Shown here one piece after another: positions 36,668 through 48,640 of a DNA stretch of 64,000 nt. A model generated the notes under the pieces. That model had not been told where the DNA came from, made no database searches, and worked only from the letters and a program-made list of their open reading frames with translations. The position numbers and the translations under genes are program-made. The first letter of the stretch is position 1, and each line of letters begins with the position of its first letter. Source of the stretch: Phoronis australis (Eukaryota > Phoronida > Phoronidae); contig NMRA01000194.1 in assembly GCA_002633005.1 (NCBI GenBank), positions 38,939-102,938 of the forward strand, in the 5' to 3' direction.

Positions 36668-36984
36668 AACGAGGCTGTGAGACTGGGCCTTTGAGAATGA
36701 GGAGTGACCTCGAAAGATGTCAGGGATATGAAGTTGTATACTATTTGGTTATTTATTAAAAATTTGATGAGATGTTTTGAAGGCAAGTAAATTTAGCTAT
36801 TCTTCTAGGGTCTACATAACCGTAACACATTATCAAGTCTTACGCTCGTGGCGCACGCTCGTACATCTTAAGTTGCCCTTGCAAAAAAACGTGAAAAACA
36901 TCTTTACGCCCATAATTTATGAGCGTAAATTAGAGGTGACACTTTCCATCCAGCGGCCAACGATAATATTCATTTGTCTTCCCG

Positions 36985-37233
36985 TTACGTCACAACACTA
37001 GACGTCGGCTTTTAATTTCCACTCAGTGCACACTTGACAGGTCAATAGAACTGTAGATTGACGAGGGTAGAATGTTTAATGACATTGCTTCTAGGAATCG
37101 TCTATTATTTGGAAAGCTATGCAAATCCTCTTTAAATTAAAGCACACTTCGTTTACGCAGATAGTGGACTCTACCATTCAGTAAGACTATAAAAGCTGTG
37201 GTCTGGCAGTTTCGAAAGTAAAACACAACAGCA
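36985..37233 (+). promoter_or_regulatory. Promoter region of receptor copy 2
   Basis: TATAAAAG lies at 37188-37195, 46 bases before the ATG at 37234, leaving room for a short 5' UTR. Upstream are an exact octamer ATGCAAAT (37119-37126) and a TACGTCACAACACTAGACGTC block near 36987. The block and the CTTGACAGGTCAxTxGAACTG segment recur before copy 3 (55930-56020). Conservation between copies while the rest has diverged suggests regulatory function. Confidence 0.65.
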
Positions 37234-38229
37234 ATGAATCATACCACAGCAACCTCGGCAGACGCGTCAAGTTACTTTGGAATCATCAGCATCTTGGTGG
37301 TTCCGCCTCTTGGTATTGTTGGGAATATTATTGCTTTCGCGGTGTTCGTCCGACGCAAGAGAAACAAGTCAGTCGACATATTTTTGATAAGTTTAGCAGT
37401 AGTGGATACTTTTACTGAAGCATTTATGCTCTTACATCATGCCGAGTTTAACATAGTAGTTCCTGCAGTTGTGTCAAATTACACACTTGTATGCTCGTTT
37501 TCTTTTTGGCTTGCGAGGTCTTCCTCATTGTCATCTGCCTGGATATTAGCAGGATTCTCATTAGACCGTCTGGTGGCTTTAGCATTTCCGTTCCACGCCG
37601 TGCGATACTGCCGCAAAAAGGTTGCCGTTTGTTTCGTTTTGGTCACATGCGCCTGTTCTCTAACTCTCAATGTGTACGCGTTTTGGACTCAGGAATCGTC
37701 GCCTTACCATTGCAAAGTTCCGTCGTCATTTTCCGAGGTATTCCTTGTCATGGAATGGGTGCGATTGTTTTTGTATTCTGTCATCCCTAGTGTTATCCTT
37801 ATAATTTTTAACTCGATCGTTGTCTACTGTTTGAAGATCAACAATTCGCAGCTGAATTGCGAACATCGGTCTAACAACCCCGCCAAGAGGTCAGTCTCTC
37901 TCCTGTTGGCAGCTTCGGCATTTTTTCTTCTGACGTCATTTCCGTATGTTGTTATCAAGATCTTCCTCCGTGTTAGTGACGATCCCGCTATTATAACGCT
38001 CCACAGATATGTTTCTATATTTGTGCCGTTAAACCACGCTGGAAACTTTTACGTCTATTGCTTGAGTGGAAAGAAGTTTAGAGAAGATCTTAAAAGTATG
38101 TGCAGATCAATGATTTCGAGAGACACTCGAACCGTTGTCATTTCTGGGAACATTTCTAAGGAAGAGCACCAGTCGCCGGAAGTCAACCCGTCCTCGACGA
38201 CGTCAAGAAGTTGTCCAACGTCATCGTGA
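37234..38229 (+). CDS. Rhodopsin-class G protein-coupled receptor, paralogue 2
   Basis: 331 codons, intron-less and intact. There is an N-glycosylation site at Asn2 (NHT). TM1 has GN (Asn31), TM2 has LAVVD (Asp58), Cys87 sits 25 residues before Arg112 where the conserved TM3 cysteine belongs, and DRL (111-113) replaces DRY. ECL2 has a Cys in SSPYHCKV for the disulphide. TM5 carries FLYSVIPSVILIIFN, TM6 has FFLLTSFPYVV instead of CWxP, and TM7 ends LNHAGNFYVYCLSGKKFR, an NFxxY variant of NPxxY also seen in some FMRFamide-type receptors. The C-tail is Ser/Thr-rich and suited to phosphorylation. It is a plasma-membrane receptor that presumably signals through G proteins; the ligand cannot be inferred. 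The start is supported by the TATA spacing and by copy 3. Confidence 0.92.
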   Translation: MNHTTATSADASSYFGIISILVVPPLGIVGNIIAFAVFVRRKRNKSVDIFLISLAVVDTFTEAFMLLHHAEFNIVVPAVVSNYTLVCSFSFWLARSSSLSSAWILAGFSLDRLVALAFPFHAVRYCRKKVAVCFVLVTCACSLTLNVYAFWTQESSPYHCKVPSSFSEVFLVMEWVRLFLYSVIPSVILIIFNSIVVYCLKINNSQLNCEHRSNNPAKRSVSLLLAASAFFLLTSFPYVVIKIFLRVSDDPAIITLHRYVSIFVPLNHAGNFYVYCLSGKKFREDLKSMCRSMISRDTRTVVISGNISKEEHQSPEVNPSSTTSRSCPTSS

Positions 38230-38335
38230 TCAATTCTCAAAAAATCTCCTTCCATGGTAATGTTCTTTTTCTTTGCGAGCAATGACGTCTAAAGCCTACA
38301 TCTTCAAAGTCTTAGTTCTAATCTTATTTAAGGAA

Positions 38336-40981
38336 ATGTAGGACCTTACTACTTTTTTATATTTTTTGCAATGTGGATGAATCCTTTATCTTCATTTCTA
38401 GATAACTTCAAAACGATATCTTCCCTGTTATTGGTAGAAAAATCGATTTCGCAGACTCCTTTCAACTGCGTGGAAATTTGTTTTTAATACTTTTCAAAGT
38501 TCACTCAAATCGAACCTTCCTTAAGGCGTTGAGCACTTCGGTATGTGCCCACAGTTCTTTCCTTCAAAATCAGTCAGTCAATCAACTTAGTTCTGAAATA
38601 AAAGCCATAGGCCCACTATACAAAAGAACAACACGTGGCATTTTTAGAGTGCAGGAAGCTATTACGGAGTCGAAAAGCATAAAATACATGTTTACATATG
38701 TTAACTAATTTATCACCACTTCTTGACATTAATCTTTTGAGCTTGAAAATAGACGGAAAACTCCAGTAATAAACTTTAATATGAATTTCCCTCGATTTAG
38801 TTTATTGATCACAGCTTAGAAGGGAATGGGTACTCGTCTTTAACAACGTTGGAGCAGAAGGGACGCACTCTGTTTGCCCTATTCAAATCCAAATGGCTCT
38901 CTACTTCAATCAAGAGACTGTGGCTAGAACAACAGAAACGTGCCATGGTCATAATTTGTGCTCGGGGTATATTCAAAATTATTTTTACCATTTTGAATTC
39001 GTTTTTAAAATGTTTATAAAAACACAGTTTGGAATCACTCTCAACACTTTGTCTCCATCCTTCCAAACAACAATTCCTTATTCGCTGTTTAAAAATTAAC
39101 AGAGAAGTATTTTCACACACAACGCCTTGATATTACCAAACTTCTCGGAATCCATAATTTGTCAGTATAAGTCTAACTGTTGTGGTTCAATTTCGGGAGT
39201 TCCGACCATTTCGATCTAAGTCATACAAATTGTTGTAAGCTTCCCTTGAGTATTACGATGAGGAGGCACTGTGAGAAGTTTGAACCAGCAACATAATGCT
39301 TAGTACATGTATATAACGGCAACAGCCCACATTAGCTCAGTACCTCATCGTCAATTAGCTAGACTCAACACACGCTTACAAAATTCAATAAGCACTTTTT
39401 CTAACCAGTTATATTCTTTTAAGCCCCGTAGCTGCAGGTCCTTGGCATAAGATAGGGTGAATCATTCTATCAAATATCTGAAGTCACACGCGGTTGGAAC
39501 ATGGCCAAGTTTTTTTGTAGCTGGTCGTCTGTAATGGCTTGGGCTGACAGGGTAGCCATAATACACAATATCTTTGGCGTGAACACAACACCAAGATACT
39601 TGTAACTGTAAACTACTTAGAGTTTTTCACCTTCAAAATACAATCTTTCGTAATTTCTCAAGGGACCTTTGTTTCTAAACACCATAACTTTGGCCTTTGC
39701 TAAATTTACGGACATGTCTCATTCCTGATAGAACTTATATAAAGCTACAGAACTTTTTACAGTTTAACTGGACAATAAGCACACAAGGCCATATCATCGG
39801 CATATAACAATACGTTCACATCAGGGACGCTTTGACTTAGAAAAACACCATCGTCATTACTAGAATGGATACATTCTACAAATTAATTCAAATACAATGT
39901 AAACAAAAGAGAGTCGTCAGAATATTAAGCCACCGAGATGTACATAGCGCAGAAAACGATGACAAAACGTAACTGCGATCCTGAGTGAGTTTATCGTCTG
40001 CGTGCATACCATCGTTAAGAATGAATACACCGAGTCCGAATAGCCACGACTGTCAGTGACTTTGTGTTCACGAATACAAGTTTTTACATCAATATAAAAC
40101 CTCACCCCAAGTCATTAGTTTCATCAGTAGATGTTTTGCCGTTTTGATCTCGTGCTCACGGTGCACTTTACCCACCGACTCGATTTCTGTTATCCATTTC
40201 GTGGTTGGTTTCTTGATATCAGTCTCCCCGGCCCGTGGTCATGTGTATCACAATGAACTGTTGACCTACTTACAGCTGACATTTGACCTAGTTTGACTCG
40301 ATGTACGTAAAAACCTCACGTACATAATTAAAACATTTCAGTGACAATTTAGTTAATTACGCACTGCAAAGTCAGTTGAAACTGCGAGTGAATGTTGAAA
40401 TAACGAACATGGTTAAGGCATGTAAAAATTATAATGACCAAAATAAGCTTTCACTGAAGAATTAATGGAAAAGCGTCAGATTGTCACGACTCCCGACGTT
40501 TTCTGCTTTTTCTCGGCTTCGGCAAATCGACTTGAATTGCATAAGGGGCATCAGTTCTCGGTGGATTTCAAAGCAATTCCCCAGTTTTAATGTTTATTAT
40601 CTCAAAAACACGAGTAGTACTTTTAAACCCCTAGCTTTATTGTGCTGCACTGAATACGACCGTTTTTTGTAGGAATGCCCTGCGTCGTGAGATTTAATTT
40701 GGCGTAGAAAGCAAACGTTTTGAGAGATATCTGCAAGTTTCATTTTTAGAAGGTTTAGTTCGACTAAAGTGTAGTTGTGATATAAATGTACCTTTGTAAA
40801 AATGGAATATTTTACTTACAAAGGGGGCCACGTTATAATAACAATGACACTACTTGGGTCTAAAGTGTATCTTTATAATCCCTGATCGTCAATCTTTCAG
40901 AAAATTCACACTTTTAGAGGTTGACCGAGCCTAGTTTTTTATGGTAAGTAATTATGAATTAACGTAAGTAAGATCCTACAT
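38336..40981. mobile_element. Probable DNA transposon with 15-bp terminal inverted repeats
   Basis: ATGTAGGACCTTACT at 38336-38350 and its near-perfect reverse complement at 40967-40981 bound 2.65 kb. That segment is absent from the homologous flank of receptor copy 1, where matching sequence is continuous across about 15985-15998. The interior has no transposase but contains a decayed reverse-transcriptase fragment. No clear target duplication is seen. Confidence 0.55.
39425..39920 (-). pseudogene. Decayed LINE reverse-transcriptase fragment
   Basis: On the minus strand, with stops and frame changes, it reads in order: LLYADDMALC (RT motif C), MSVNLAKAKVMVFRNKGPLR, RNYERLYFEGEKL, YKYLGVVFTPK (motif E region), then FDRMIHPILC near 39425-39480. 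The order matches the second half of a non-LTR RT domain. The motifs differ from both other LINEs in the window, so it belongs to a third family. Confidence 0.85.
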
Positions 40982-41255
40982 AGACGGCACGTATATGGAC
41001 GCATAACACACAGTTGCAATATGCTACGGTATTCAAAATATATGACCGAGGGAATGATCATAAAAGCCGATTTTTTCTGAAATGAGACTATCTAATTTAG
41101 TCTGAAAGTGTGCGGAACGGTTCCGCACTTTTTATATCCACCTAGGGCCATAAAAAATGGTATGAAACAAATGTATACCTTACCCTAAACATGTTTACAA
41201 TGTTACATTTTTGTTTCCTCAATTAGCATTTTCTTAATTAGAAGTTCAATTCTTG

Positions 41256-41395
41256 CCATGCAGAATATTCCGCAGATTTGCAGAATATTACGCAGATTTT
41301 GCGGAATATTACGCATATTGCAGAATACTGCAGAAGTTTTGTGGAATACTGTGACTTGCAAAATATTATGTATATTTTGTGGAATCACAATCAAA
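41256..41395. repeat. Array of GCGGAATATTMCGCA units, left arm
   Basis: Several imperfect 20-25 base units built on the palindrome GCGGAATATTCCGC, alternating with CAGATTTTG or CATATTG spacers. The array is mirrored near 50105-50310 in the right arm, where it is longer. Confidence 0.8.
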
Positions 41396-42484
41396 ATAAT
41401 AATTTAATTTTGAAATCAATGTGACAATTCCAGAAGGGTTCCACAAACAGAAAAGTTTAGCACAGGAATAAAATTTTTAATTTTCTCCAAGCCCAATAAA
41501 CTTGAATTACATTCTATTCTCAATAGCACTTGAGAGTATAATGTGCCCACTCTCAATAATCAATGTGACGGTTGCAGAATGGTTCCACATGCGGAACGGT
41601 TCCGCAAACAGAATAGTTTTTTAGAGAACTCATTCTTTTAATTCTCATGACCAATAAAGGTAAAATGCAATACATAATTAATACCACTTCAAAGTATCAA
41701 TGTGACAATCCCAATAATAATTACTTGATCAATGTGACAGTTGCAGAACCGTTCCGCATACGGAACGTACCGCTTGCGTAAACATTCCGCATGGGGAGAT
41801 TTCCCAAACAGAATGGTTTTGCTGGGTATTTGATTTCACCAATCAACTTAAAATGCATTCCATTCTCATTGCCACTTGAAAGTATCGATGAGACAACCTT
41901 AGCAGTAATTAATTGATCAATGTGACAGTTGCGGAGCGGTTCTGCATGCGGAACCGTTCCGCAAATATGTTTCGTGGACCTCACAATTTTTAAAAAAAAT
42001 TCTTGCAGATTTCAGTTGAAATATATTCTATTCTCAATAGCATATGAAAATATCAATTTATCAACATGAACAATGAATAATCAGTGGGGAACTTGCTGAA
42101 TGATTTCTGATGCAGAAACCTACCTCAAGCAGACTCTGGAAAAGTTGACCTCTTGTCTATGCCATTTTACCGCTTTTGGTAGAACGTTAACACAAGCCAT
42201 AAAATATTCGAATCTCAAAGGCGAAGGCAACCATTTTCCATGTCATTTTGAGGTAAAATAAGGTTGGTTGGTTATCCTAGACATATTTTCCACTTAATTA
42301 CAGCTTTTCGTAATTTTATTAATTACTCGTCCGCTACTCCGGAAGTGACGTTTTAGGAGGCAATCATTTCGCGCCAATTTCTTTTTATATAGTCTGACTG
42401 TGAGAGCTGCCGAGTCAATCATTGTTTTACCTCAGTTGTGTTAAGTTCCATCCATCGTTTGCTTTCATTTACTAATCAGTCAAC

Positions 42485-43168
42485 ATGCCACACTGTTGCT
42501 GCTTACCAGGATGTACTAACTATCGGCTCACGCGCGCTTTGGGAGTACCTTTGCATCGCTTTTCGATGGATGACACACTTCGCCGTACTTGGCTCGTTCG
42601 TGTGAAGAACGAAGCGTTACCCGTTCACGCAACGTACAAAGCAGTGGAGAATTACCGTGTGTGTGGCAAGCACTTTCTGCCGTCCGATTACGAAAGGGAT
42701 TTGTACGCTGAACTGATGAAGGTCCCTGCGAAACAACGTCTGAAGAAGGATGCCATTCCGCCTGTGTTGATACCCGGCAGTGCCTCGTCGCCATCCCCGA
42801 GAAGTGCGTATTTGAAGCGAGAAGCCTCGCGAGCTGTGGCCAGTACAGTGACTGGAGCCAGTGGAGGCACTTCATCTACTGTCACTCGTGCCTCCGAACG
42901 TACCCCAGAGCGTGCAATTCCTGGAACCAGTAGTGATTCGCCCTGTGCTGTTTTCTCCACCCCAGAGCCTCTAAGCAGCACTGTAGCGATACTGAGTAGT
43001 GGGAGTGATAACAGGCTCAGTGGACACCCAGTGAAGAGGACAGTTCGTGGTCCACTGAACAGATCGGTGAGCCAAACTTTGATAAGTTTATTGTGGACTT
43101 GTCTAAAGTGTTGGAGCTATTTAGAAGGTGCCAGGTGTGTGGCGAGGGAGTCAAACGACACGGTGTAA
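42485..43168 (+). CDS. THAP-domain protein, N-terminal part of a Kolobok-like transposase
   Basis: 227 codons. Residues 1-94 are a complete THAP zinc finger: Cys5/Cys6 and Cys10, Trp36, then Cys60 and His63 (VCGKHF), closing with AIPPVLIP, the usual AVPT-type end. It binds DNA, in transposases usually subterminal sequence. Residues 95-200 are a Ser/Thr/Pro-rich linker. Near 43060 the conserved reading moves to another frame: EPNFDKFIVDLSKVLELF, then RRCQVCGEG...WECVAGHLW, a zinc-ribbon-like segment ending about 43235. The original protein was therefore longer, and the last 35 residues of the annotated frame are out-of-frame. The frame change is a 1-2 base indel or an unusual intron starting GTGAGC. 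The catalytic domain is absent. Confidence 0.8.
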   Translation: MPHCCCLPGCTNYRLTRALGVPLHRFSMDDTLRRTWLVRVKNEALPVHATYKAVENYRVCGKHFLPSDYERDLYAELMKVPAKQRLKKDAIPPVLIPGSASSPSPRSAYLKREASRAVASTVTGASGGTSSTVTRASERTPERAIPGTSSDSPCAVFSTPEPLSSTVAILSSGSDNRLSGHPVKRTVRGPLNRSVSQTLISLLWTCLKCWSYLEGARCVARESNDTV

Positions 43169-43539
43169 GAAGTTTGGGTGCTCAGATCACCATCCAGTGG
43201 GAGTGTGTCGCGGGACACCTCTGGCAAGTGGGACAGTTGTTCCTCTGTCCGTGGTATACCGGAGGTCCACTTTACCATGTCCAGTATTGGCTTGGCCTCG
43301 TCGAACTCTGAACAGCACAAGCATTCCATTGAGGTAGGCATAACAACGCACACAGTGCATTTGCACCAAGATGTGTCACCACGTCTGTCCTCAGTAGCCG
43401 CCTCGTTTCTCTCAAAAGCTGCCTGTGCCTGTGCATACTCTGCCTCGTTATACTCGGGCTCAAACATGTACCCGCCCACTGAATGTCCGTGAAAAAATTC
43501 CTCGTCACCACTGCTGTGAACAAGGTCTTCGTCACTCAC
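43117..43539 (-). CDS. P2X7-tail-like cysteine-rich protein of the Kolobok-like element
   Basis: 140 codons, convergent with the THAP ORF and overlapping its 3' end. The start is acidic (MSDEDLVHSSGDEEFF), followed by YMFEPEY. A zinc-type cluster WCKC-x2-C (58-64) and C-x-CC (73-76) follows, within SWCKCTVC and MECLCCSEF. Spacing and flanking residues match the intracellular cysteine-rich tail (ballast) domain of vertebrate P2X7 receptors. There is no channel or transmembrane part, so it is a stand-alone cytosolic or nuclear protein. The conserved part is roughly residues 1-95; the last 45 are antisense to transposase sequence and probably a by-product of the internal deletion. Its role in transposition is unknown. 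Confidence 0.75.
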   Translation of the reverse strand: MSDEDLVHSSGDEEFFHGHSVGGYMFEPEYNEAEYAQAQAAFERNEAATEDRRGDTSWCKCTVCVVMPTSMECLCCSEFDEAKPILDMVKWTSGIPRTEEQLSHLPEVSRDTLPLDGDLSTQTSYTVSFDSLATHLAPSK

Positions 43540-44789
43540 ACTACTGTCACTGCGATACGGTCACTGACTCCAGCCATTTTCAGCTTACAACACATTAAAC
43601 AATCCCTAAATCCAACGTAGTTGAGTTCTCTACTAACCTATCTTGCCGCAGAATACTCGCCGATGGAAAGTGGTGGCGACAATTGTTGAAAAACAGCACA
43701 AAACAAAAGTAGAATAGAACAGATTCGCACGGTAAAGTCAACGCAAAATCAAGTGGCGGGAAACGCTTGCCTCCTAAAACGTCACTTCCGGAGTAGCGGA
43801 CGAGTAAATTACGAAAAGCTGTAATTAAGTGGAAAATATGTCTAGGATAACCAACCAACCTTATTTTAGCTCAAAATGACATGGAAAAAGGTTGCCTTCG
43901 CCTTTAACGTGCAACAAGCACTCAACATAAAAGTATCAGAATTTCTACCCTAACAATAATTAATTAATAAAAGTGACAGTTGCGGAACCGTTCCGCGAGC
44001 GGAACCGTTCCGCGTGCGGAATCGTTCCGCGTGCGGAACCGTTCCGCTTGGGGAACGATTTCCCAAACAGAATGGTTTTGTGTTGTATTTGTTTTTTCAA
44101 ATAATTTAAAATGCATTCCATTCTCAATACCGCTTGAAAGTATCAATGTGACAGTACTAACAATAATTAGTTGTTCAATGTGATTGTTGCGGAATGGTTC
44201 CGCATGCAGAGCTGTTCCGCAAACAATTGTTTGTGGAGCTCACAATTTGTGTAATTTTCTTCTTGTGCATTGAAATTCATTCTATTCTCTATTACAAATC
44301 ATTGTGTCAACATGAACAACGATTAATCAGTGGGGAACTTGCTGAATGATTTGTGATGCATAAACCTAATTCTAGCAGACTCGGGAAAAACTGACCTCCT
44401 GTCTATGCCATTTTACCGCTTTTGGTAGAACGTCAACACCAGCCACGGAATATTCAAATCTTAATGTGCAACAACATAAAACATAAATGTATCAGCATTG
44501 CTACCCTAACAATAATTAATAAACGGGTCAGTTATGGAACCATTCGGCATGCGGCATCGTTCTGCGTGCAGAACCGTTCCGCATGGGGATCGATTTCCCA
44601 AACAGAATGGTTTTGTGGGGTATTTGTTTAGCCTAATAAGGTTAAAATGCATCCCATTCTCAATACCACTTGAAAGTATAACAATAATTAGTTGATCAAT
44701 GTGACTTTTGCGGAATGGTTCTGTATGCAGAAGAGTTACGCTAACAATGGTTTTGTGGATCTCACATTTTTTTTAATTCCATGGCATTT

Positions 44790-47700
44790 TTGATTTTAGA
44801 ACATTAGACAAACCCCTCTGAAATCAACCATTTGTTGAGTATTTTTATGATAAAAATTGCGGAAACTTATTTTGAGCATCCCTAATAATCATAATTAAAC
44901 TTGCATAATCAGCGTATGCTTAAATTTTGTTCATGTACAACAACCTTTGAACAGTTGTCATGTGAAAACAAATTAAAATTCAAAAATCAGATGAGTTTAA
45001 TTGGTACACTGTGTAATTTGAGTGTGCACACAGTATCAAGTACACTCTGACTCACATTTCCGTGTTTGCAGAAACACGGCGTTTATGTATGTCTCACGAC
45101 TTAATAGAATATACAAGAAATAAAAATCGCAAAAACACCTCTATTGCCTCAGGGCGTGGGACGAGGGGGTCATGGGTCAAGCATTTTTTATTAATTGTTT
45201 ACCGATTTTAGCAGAAAAAATAAAAATAACATTCTTTCATGATCGCTTCCAACTTGGCCTGCTTTGACTACTTTATACAAATTTTGGCAATTTTGCATTT
45301 CCTCAAAAGCTGGAAAATCAGGGGAGCAGAAACAAAAAGGTGTCAGTGGGAACTGTCGTTATTTTCCAAAATCCAGAAAGGTGGTCAATCTAAACCAAGG
45401 TTTTATGTAAGGTAACTTGCATAACGGGGCTCAGCAGTTTTGATTTTTGATAGATTTTTTGTAACTTTTTATAATTTGTATTTTGGTTTTAGTCTGCTAC
45501 AAATCTAATCACATTTGTTTTTGGACAAAATATGAGTGCGAACTTTAAAATTAGTGCAGATGTAAACAAAGACTCACTGTAAAGACACAAACAGTGCTGT
45601 TCTTTATCCAAAAGCCATCTAGTGGCACTATAGACTTCTCTGGTGTTCAAGTGTTAGACAAGGATAATAATGCCACCCTCATTCTCCTCTTAAAGGAGAT
45701 ATGTATACACTGTTGAATCATGCTGAGCACTATTTCAATAAAACATTGATTCATTTGAGCTCCAACTGTTATGATTTCTGGTCTTTCCCCTCACAATGCA
45801 TTTTGAGGTGTGCCTGTAGAGTCTATTCTCCACCTATGTCACCTGATTGAATAATGTGAACTTTTGTTTTGAGAATGGTTTATAGTGACTATTAACTGAA
45901 AGGCTGATCAAGATGTTCACATACGCGCTAATTTTAAATTTGTACTACAAATCTATAATAAAAAGTGGGGGCCACTCATTAGTTTTCCCCCATGTGAGCG
46001 AACAGGGGTACCTTCGGCAAAATGTGAGAATTCATCTCTGATCAAATTAGTGCTTGCAATCCTCTTGAAAATGGTATCGTTTCATTGCAGGATGTCAATT
46101 TTATATTGCAACGGCTTCAATAATATTTCCCGGTTAAATGGTTTTCTTACATCAGTGTTAGAGCACATTTTTCCGTGATTTTGGGTACCTCAGAATTGAG
46201 CATTTTGGCTCCTATGTAAAAATTTAATCGAAAAAACTCTTTTAAATTTTTTCATTAATGTTCTGTGTATATGCAATGACATGAGCAAAAAGTAGGGTCC
46301 CCGAATTAGTTTTCAAGCTGCAGGTATCTTAGCTCAAACAGAAAATTCACTTTCTCAAAAATATGCTAAATTTCACAACGACAGCTTCTATTCATCACAT
46401 AATGATTTTGTCCTATTGATGGGAATGCGAAAACCGAAGCTAAAGGGAATAAACTAACGAAACAAATTTCTTCGTAAATGAATTAAAATTTGCTGATCTT
46501 CAATTTAAGATGCACACATGTATAACGTCTACTCTTTTGTTTGTTATAGAATTTATTTACGAATGCCGAGTAGAAAGTAAAAATAGTACCATTTGAATGA
46601 CCACGTGATTCAATAGCCTAAAGGATGGTAAAATATTGTTCTTGTTAAACAAGTTTTGATGTGCAAAAATGCGGCTGCCATAGTTTTGGGTTCTCCTTCA
46701 GCAGATTCCACAATATAGAACAAAAACAATTGCCAAAGTTGCCATTTTTTTAGTTTAACAAGTATTGAAGTAAATGTTTTCATCCTTTTTACTTTTGTTG
46801 AAAAATTTGACAAAATAAAATTTTACTGTTCCACCATATTGCATTATAAATTGAGGAATCTTTACTTCAATGTATAGAGAGCCTATCACTCTAGCCAAGG
46901 TGTGGAAAATCTTTCTTGGCCACTGAAGTTAACCCAATCTCCTGCTGTCCTCTGGTAATGTGATGCAAACAGAGCAATAAATGGTCAGTACAGCTTGGAG
47001 GTCAACCAGTGTGTCAACTGGTTTATAACAGTTAAACTTTGATTCAGAGATTTTGAGATTGTACACCTAGAAATTAGGAGCCTGGTGAAAAGCAATGCTG
47101 TTATGCAGAGGTTTAAAGATGGTAAAAAGTAAAAGTGAAAAGAAAGAAAAAAATACAAATTTATCAAGAACAACAAATTTCAGAATAAACGAATCCTCAA
47201 ATATAACACATGACTTGAATCTAAAGCATACAGTGCTTTTGTGACAAACTTGTTCACTGTTTTGGGTACTACAATTGCTTATACTGGTATGAAAAATGTC
47301 CGTGAAAAATCCAGCGTAGATCCGTGAACTTAAATTTTAAGAAGTTTTTATGCACCTAAAATACTTTAATTCTAAGGTGATTGCATTAGCATTAAATGAT
47401 CAAGTTCTAAGAAAAAATGAACAATGACCTAGCAGTGTACTTGAACATATTGTTAAGAATATCTGATTAGTTGCTTAAATTTGCTATGATCCCTCTTCGT
47501 GAGTGACTGTCTATTCTCAAGCAGTTTTTAGTAGACCTGGCAAAGCCAACAATGCAGGGTATTAAGTGATGTTATCAGACTTGGCCTGAGCTAGCTAATT
47601 CGATTACATAACTGGATACCACTATGGGGACAGTACTGGTTTTGAAATGAAATAGGGATGGTCAACTACCATTAGATATGACTGCTGAATTGCATATCTG

Positions 47701-48640
47701 ATCCATATGAAAGTCTAGACTCATCAGCATCAATCAGTTTCACAACAGGCTAGTAGTTCATTTGCCACTTGCAATGTTAGTTTTTTCACTCTCATTAATG
47801 TTATCACCAGAATTAGTGAAGGTGGTGTGGGGTACCCATGTCAGTTCTTGTAGTCTGTCTTAAGTAAACAAAATTTGAGAAATTTCACTCACTCACTCTT
47901 ACAGACATTCACACACATAATTTGAAAATGGTGATAACAAACATAATAAAATACCAATAATAATTACACCAATAATAATAACACCTGGTAATTCTAATAT
48001 TACTAATAATAATTAGAACAATAAAAACATGTAATAACTACTGCTATAGCTACTATTTAAATGGCAGAGAAAACTGAGACTGTTGGGCTCTATAAATGAA
48101 AAATTATTATACCCCTATGGATATGGAATTGTGTGGTATTCAAAAGGCGTGGGTAATGAGCTTCGATTTTTAAAAGAATTTCGACAGCGTTGTATAGATA
48201 TAGAAAATCAAATGTGGCAAGAAGCTGTAAATTAGATACATAGCAATTTTCAAATTACATCTTAAAAAGGAAAATATTAGACATAGAGAAACCGTGTATG
48301 AGGTCTCCACCGGCACATATTTGATGCACAAATCATTCACTGATGATAGAATGACAACTGGGACAAAATTTTGAATGCTGAGAGAAGTTAAACTTCCTTC
48401 AAGTTGTGACATTCGAAAAATTGAAAACAAGTACCTGACTTTTTAATTGTGTCCCCAGGCCTCAGAATCTAAGTTTTAAGATTCCAGTTGTCTCTTGAGA
48501 ACTGACCATATATTTTTCAAAAGTTATGCAATCAAATGAAGAGATGTAAGTGTATAAGAAATGTTGTGAAGTTCATGTTTTTGCTTATAAGTGTAAATTG
48601 TCTGTACTAAACGTTGATTGAATGTGAACATAATAATAAT
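44790..48640. other. Core of the long-arm element
   Basis: Unique-looking AT-rich DNA between the arms. It holds no recognisable domain in any frame and no rRNA or tRNA. ATT-type microsatellite sequence lies near 47935-48060. If the element was once autonomous, its gene is gone or has introns too degraded to see. Confidence 0.55.

Larger units (their letters stand above)
42219..43903. mobile_element. Nested Kolobok-like DNA transposon (1,685 bp), internally deleted
   Basis: Ends AGGCGAAGGCAACC...GGTTGCCTTCGCCT, with inverted repeats of about 150 bp (42219-42366 and 43757-43903). The target duplication is TTAA: intact at 43904-43907 and decayed to TCAA at 42215-42218. Three paralogous sub-repeats of the host element show the unoccupied site as TTAA (44461-44464, 48932-48935, 49453-49456). 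TTAA targets plus a THAP-domain protein fit the Kolobok superfamily. The interior holds only the THAP end of a transposase and a convergent second ORF, with no DDE catalytic region, so this copy depends on enzymes made elsewhere. Confidence 0.85.

Noticed and set aside
41258-41395. CRISPR-like array of short repeats
   Set aside because: Units are imperfect palindromes without unique equal-length spacers, mirrored in the other arm of a eukaryotic transposon.
42485-43168. Domesticated host THAP transcription factor
   Set aside because: Inverted repeats and a TTAA duplication surround it closely, so it belongs to a transposon.
43187-43492. Plus-strand frames at 43178-43492 as a continuation of the THAP protein
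   Set aside because: They run opposite the cysteine-rich minus-strand gene, which has the clear zinc motif; conserved transposase reading stops near 43235.
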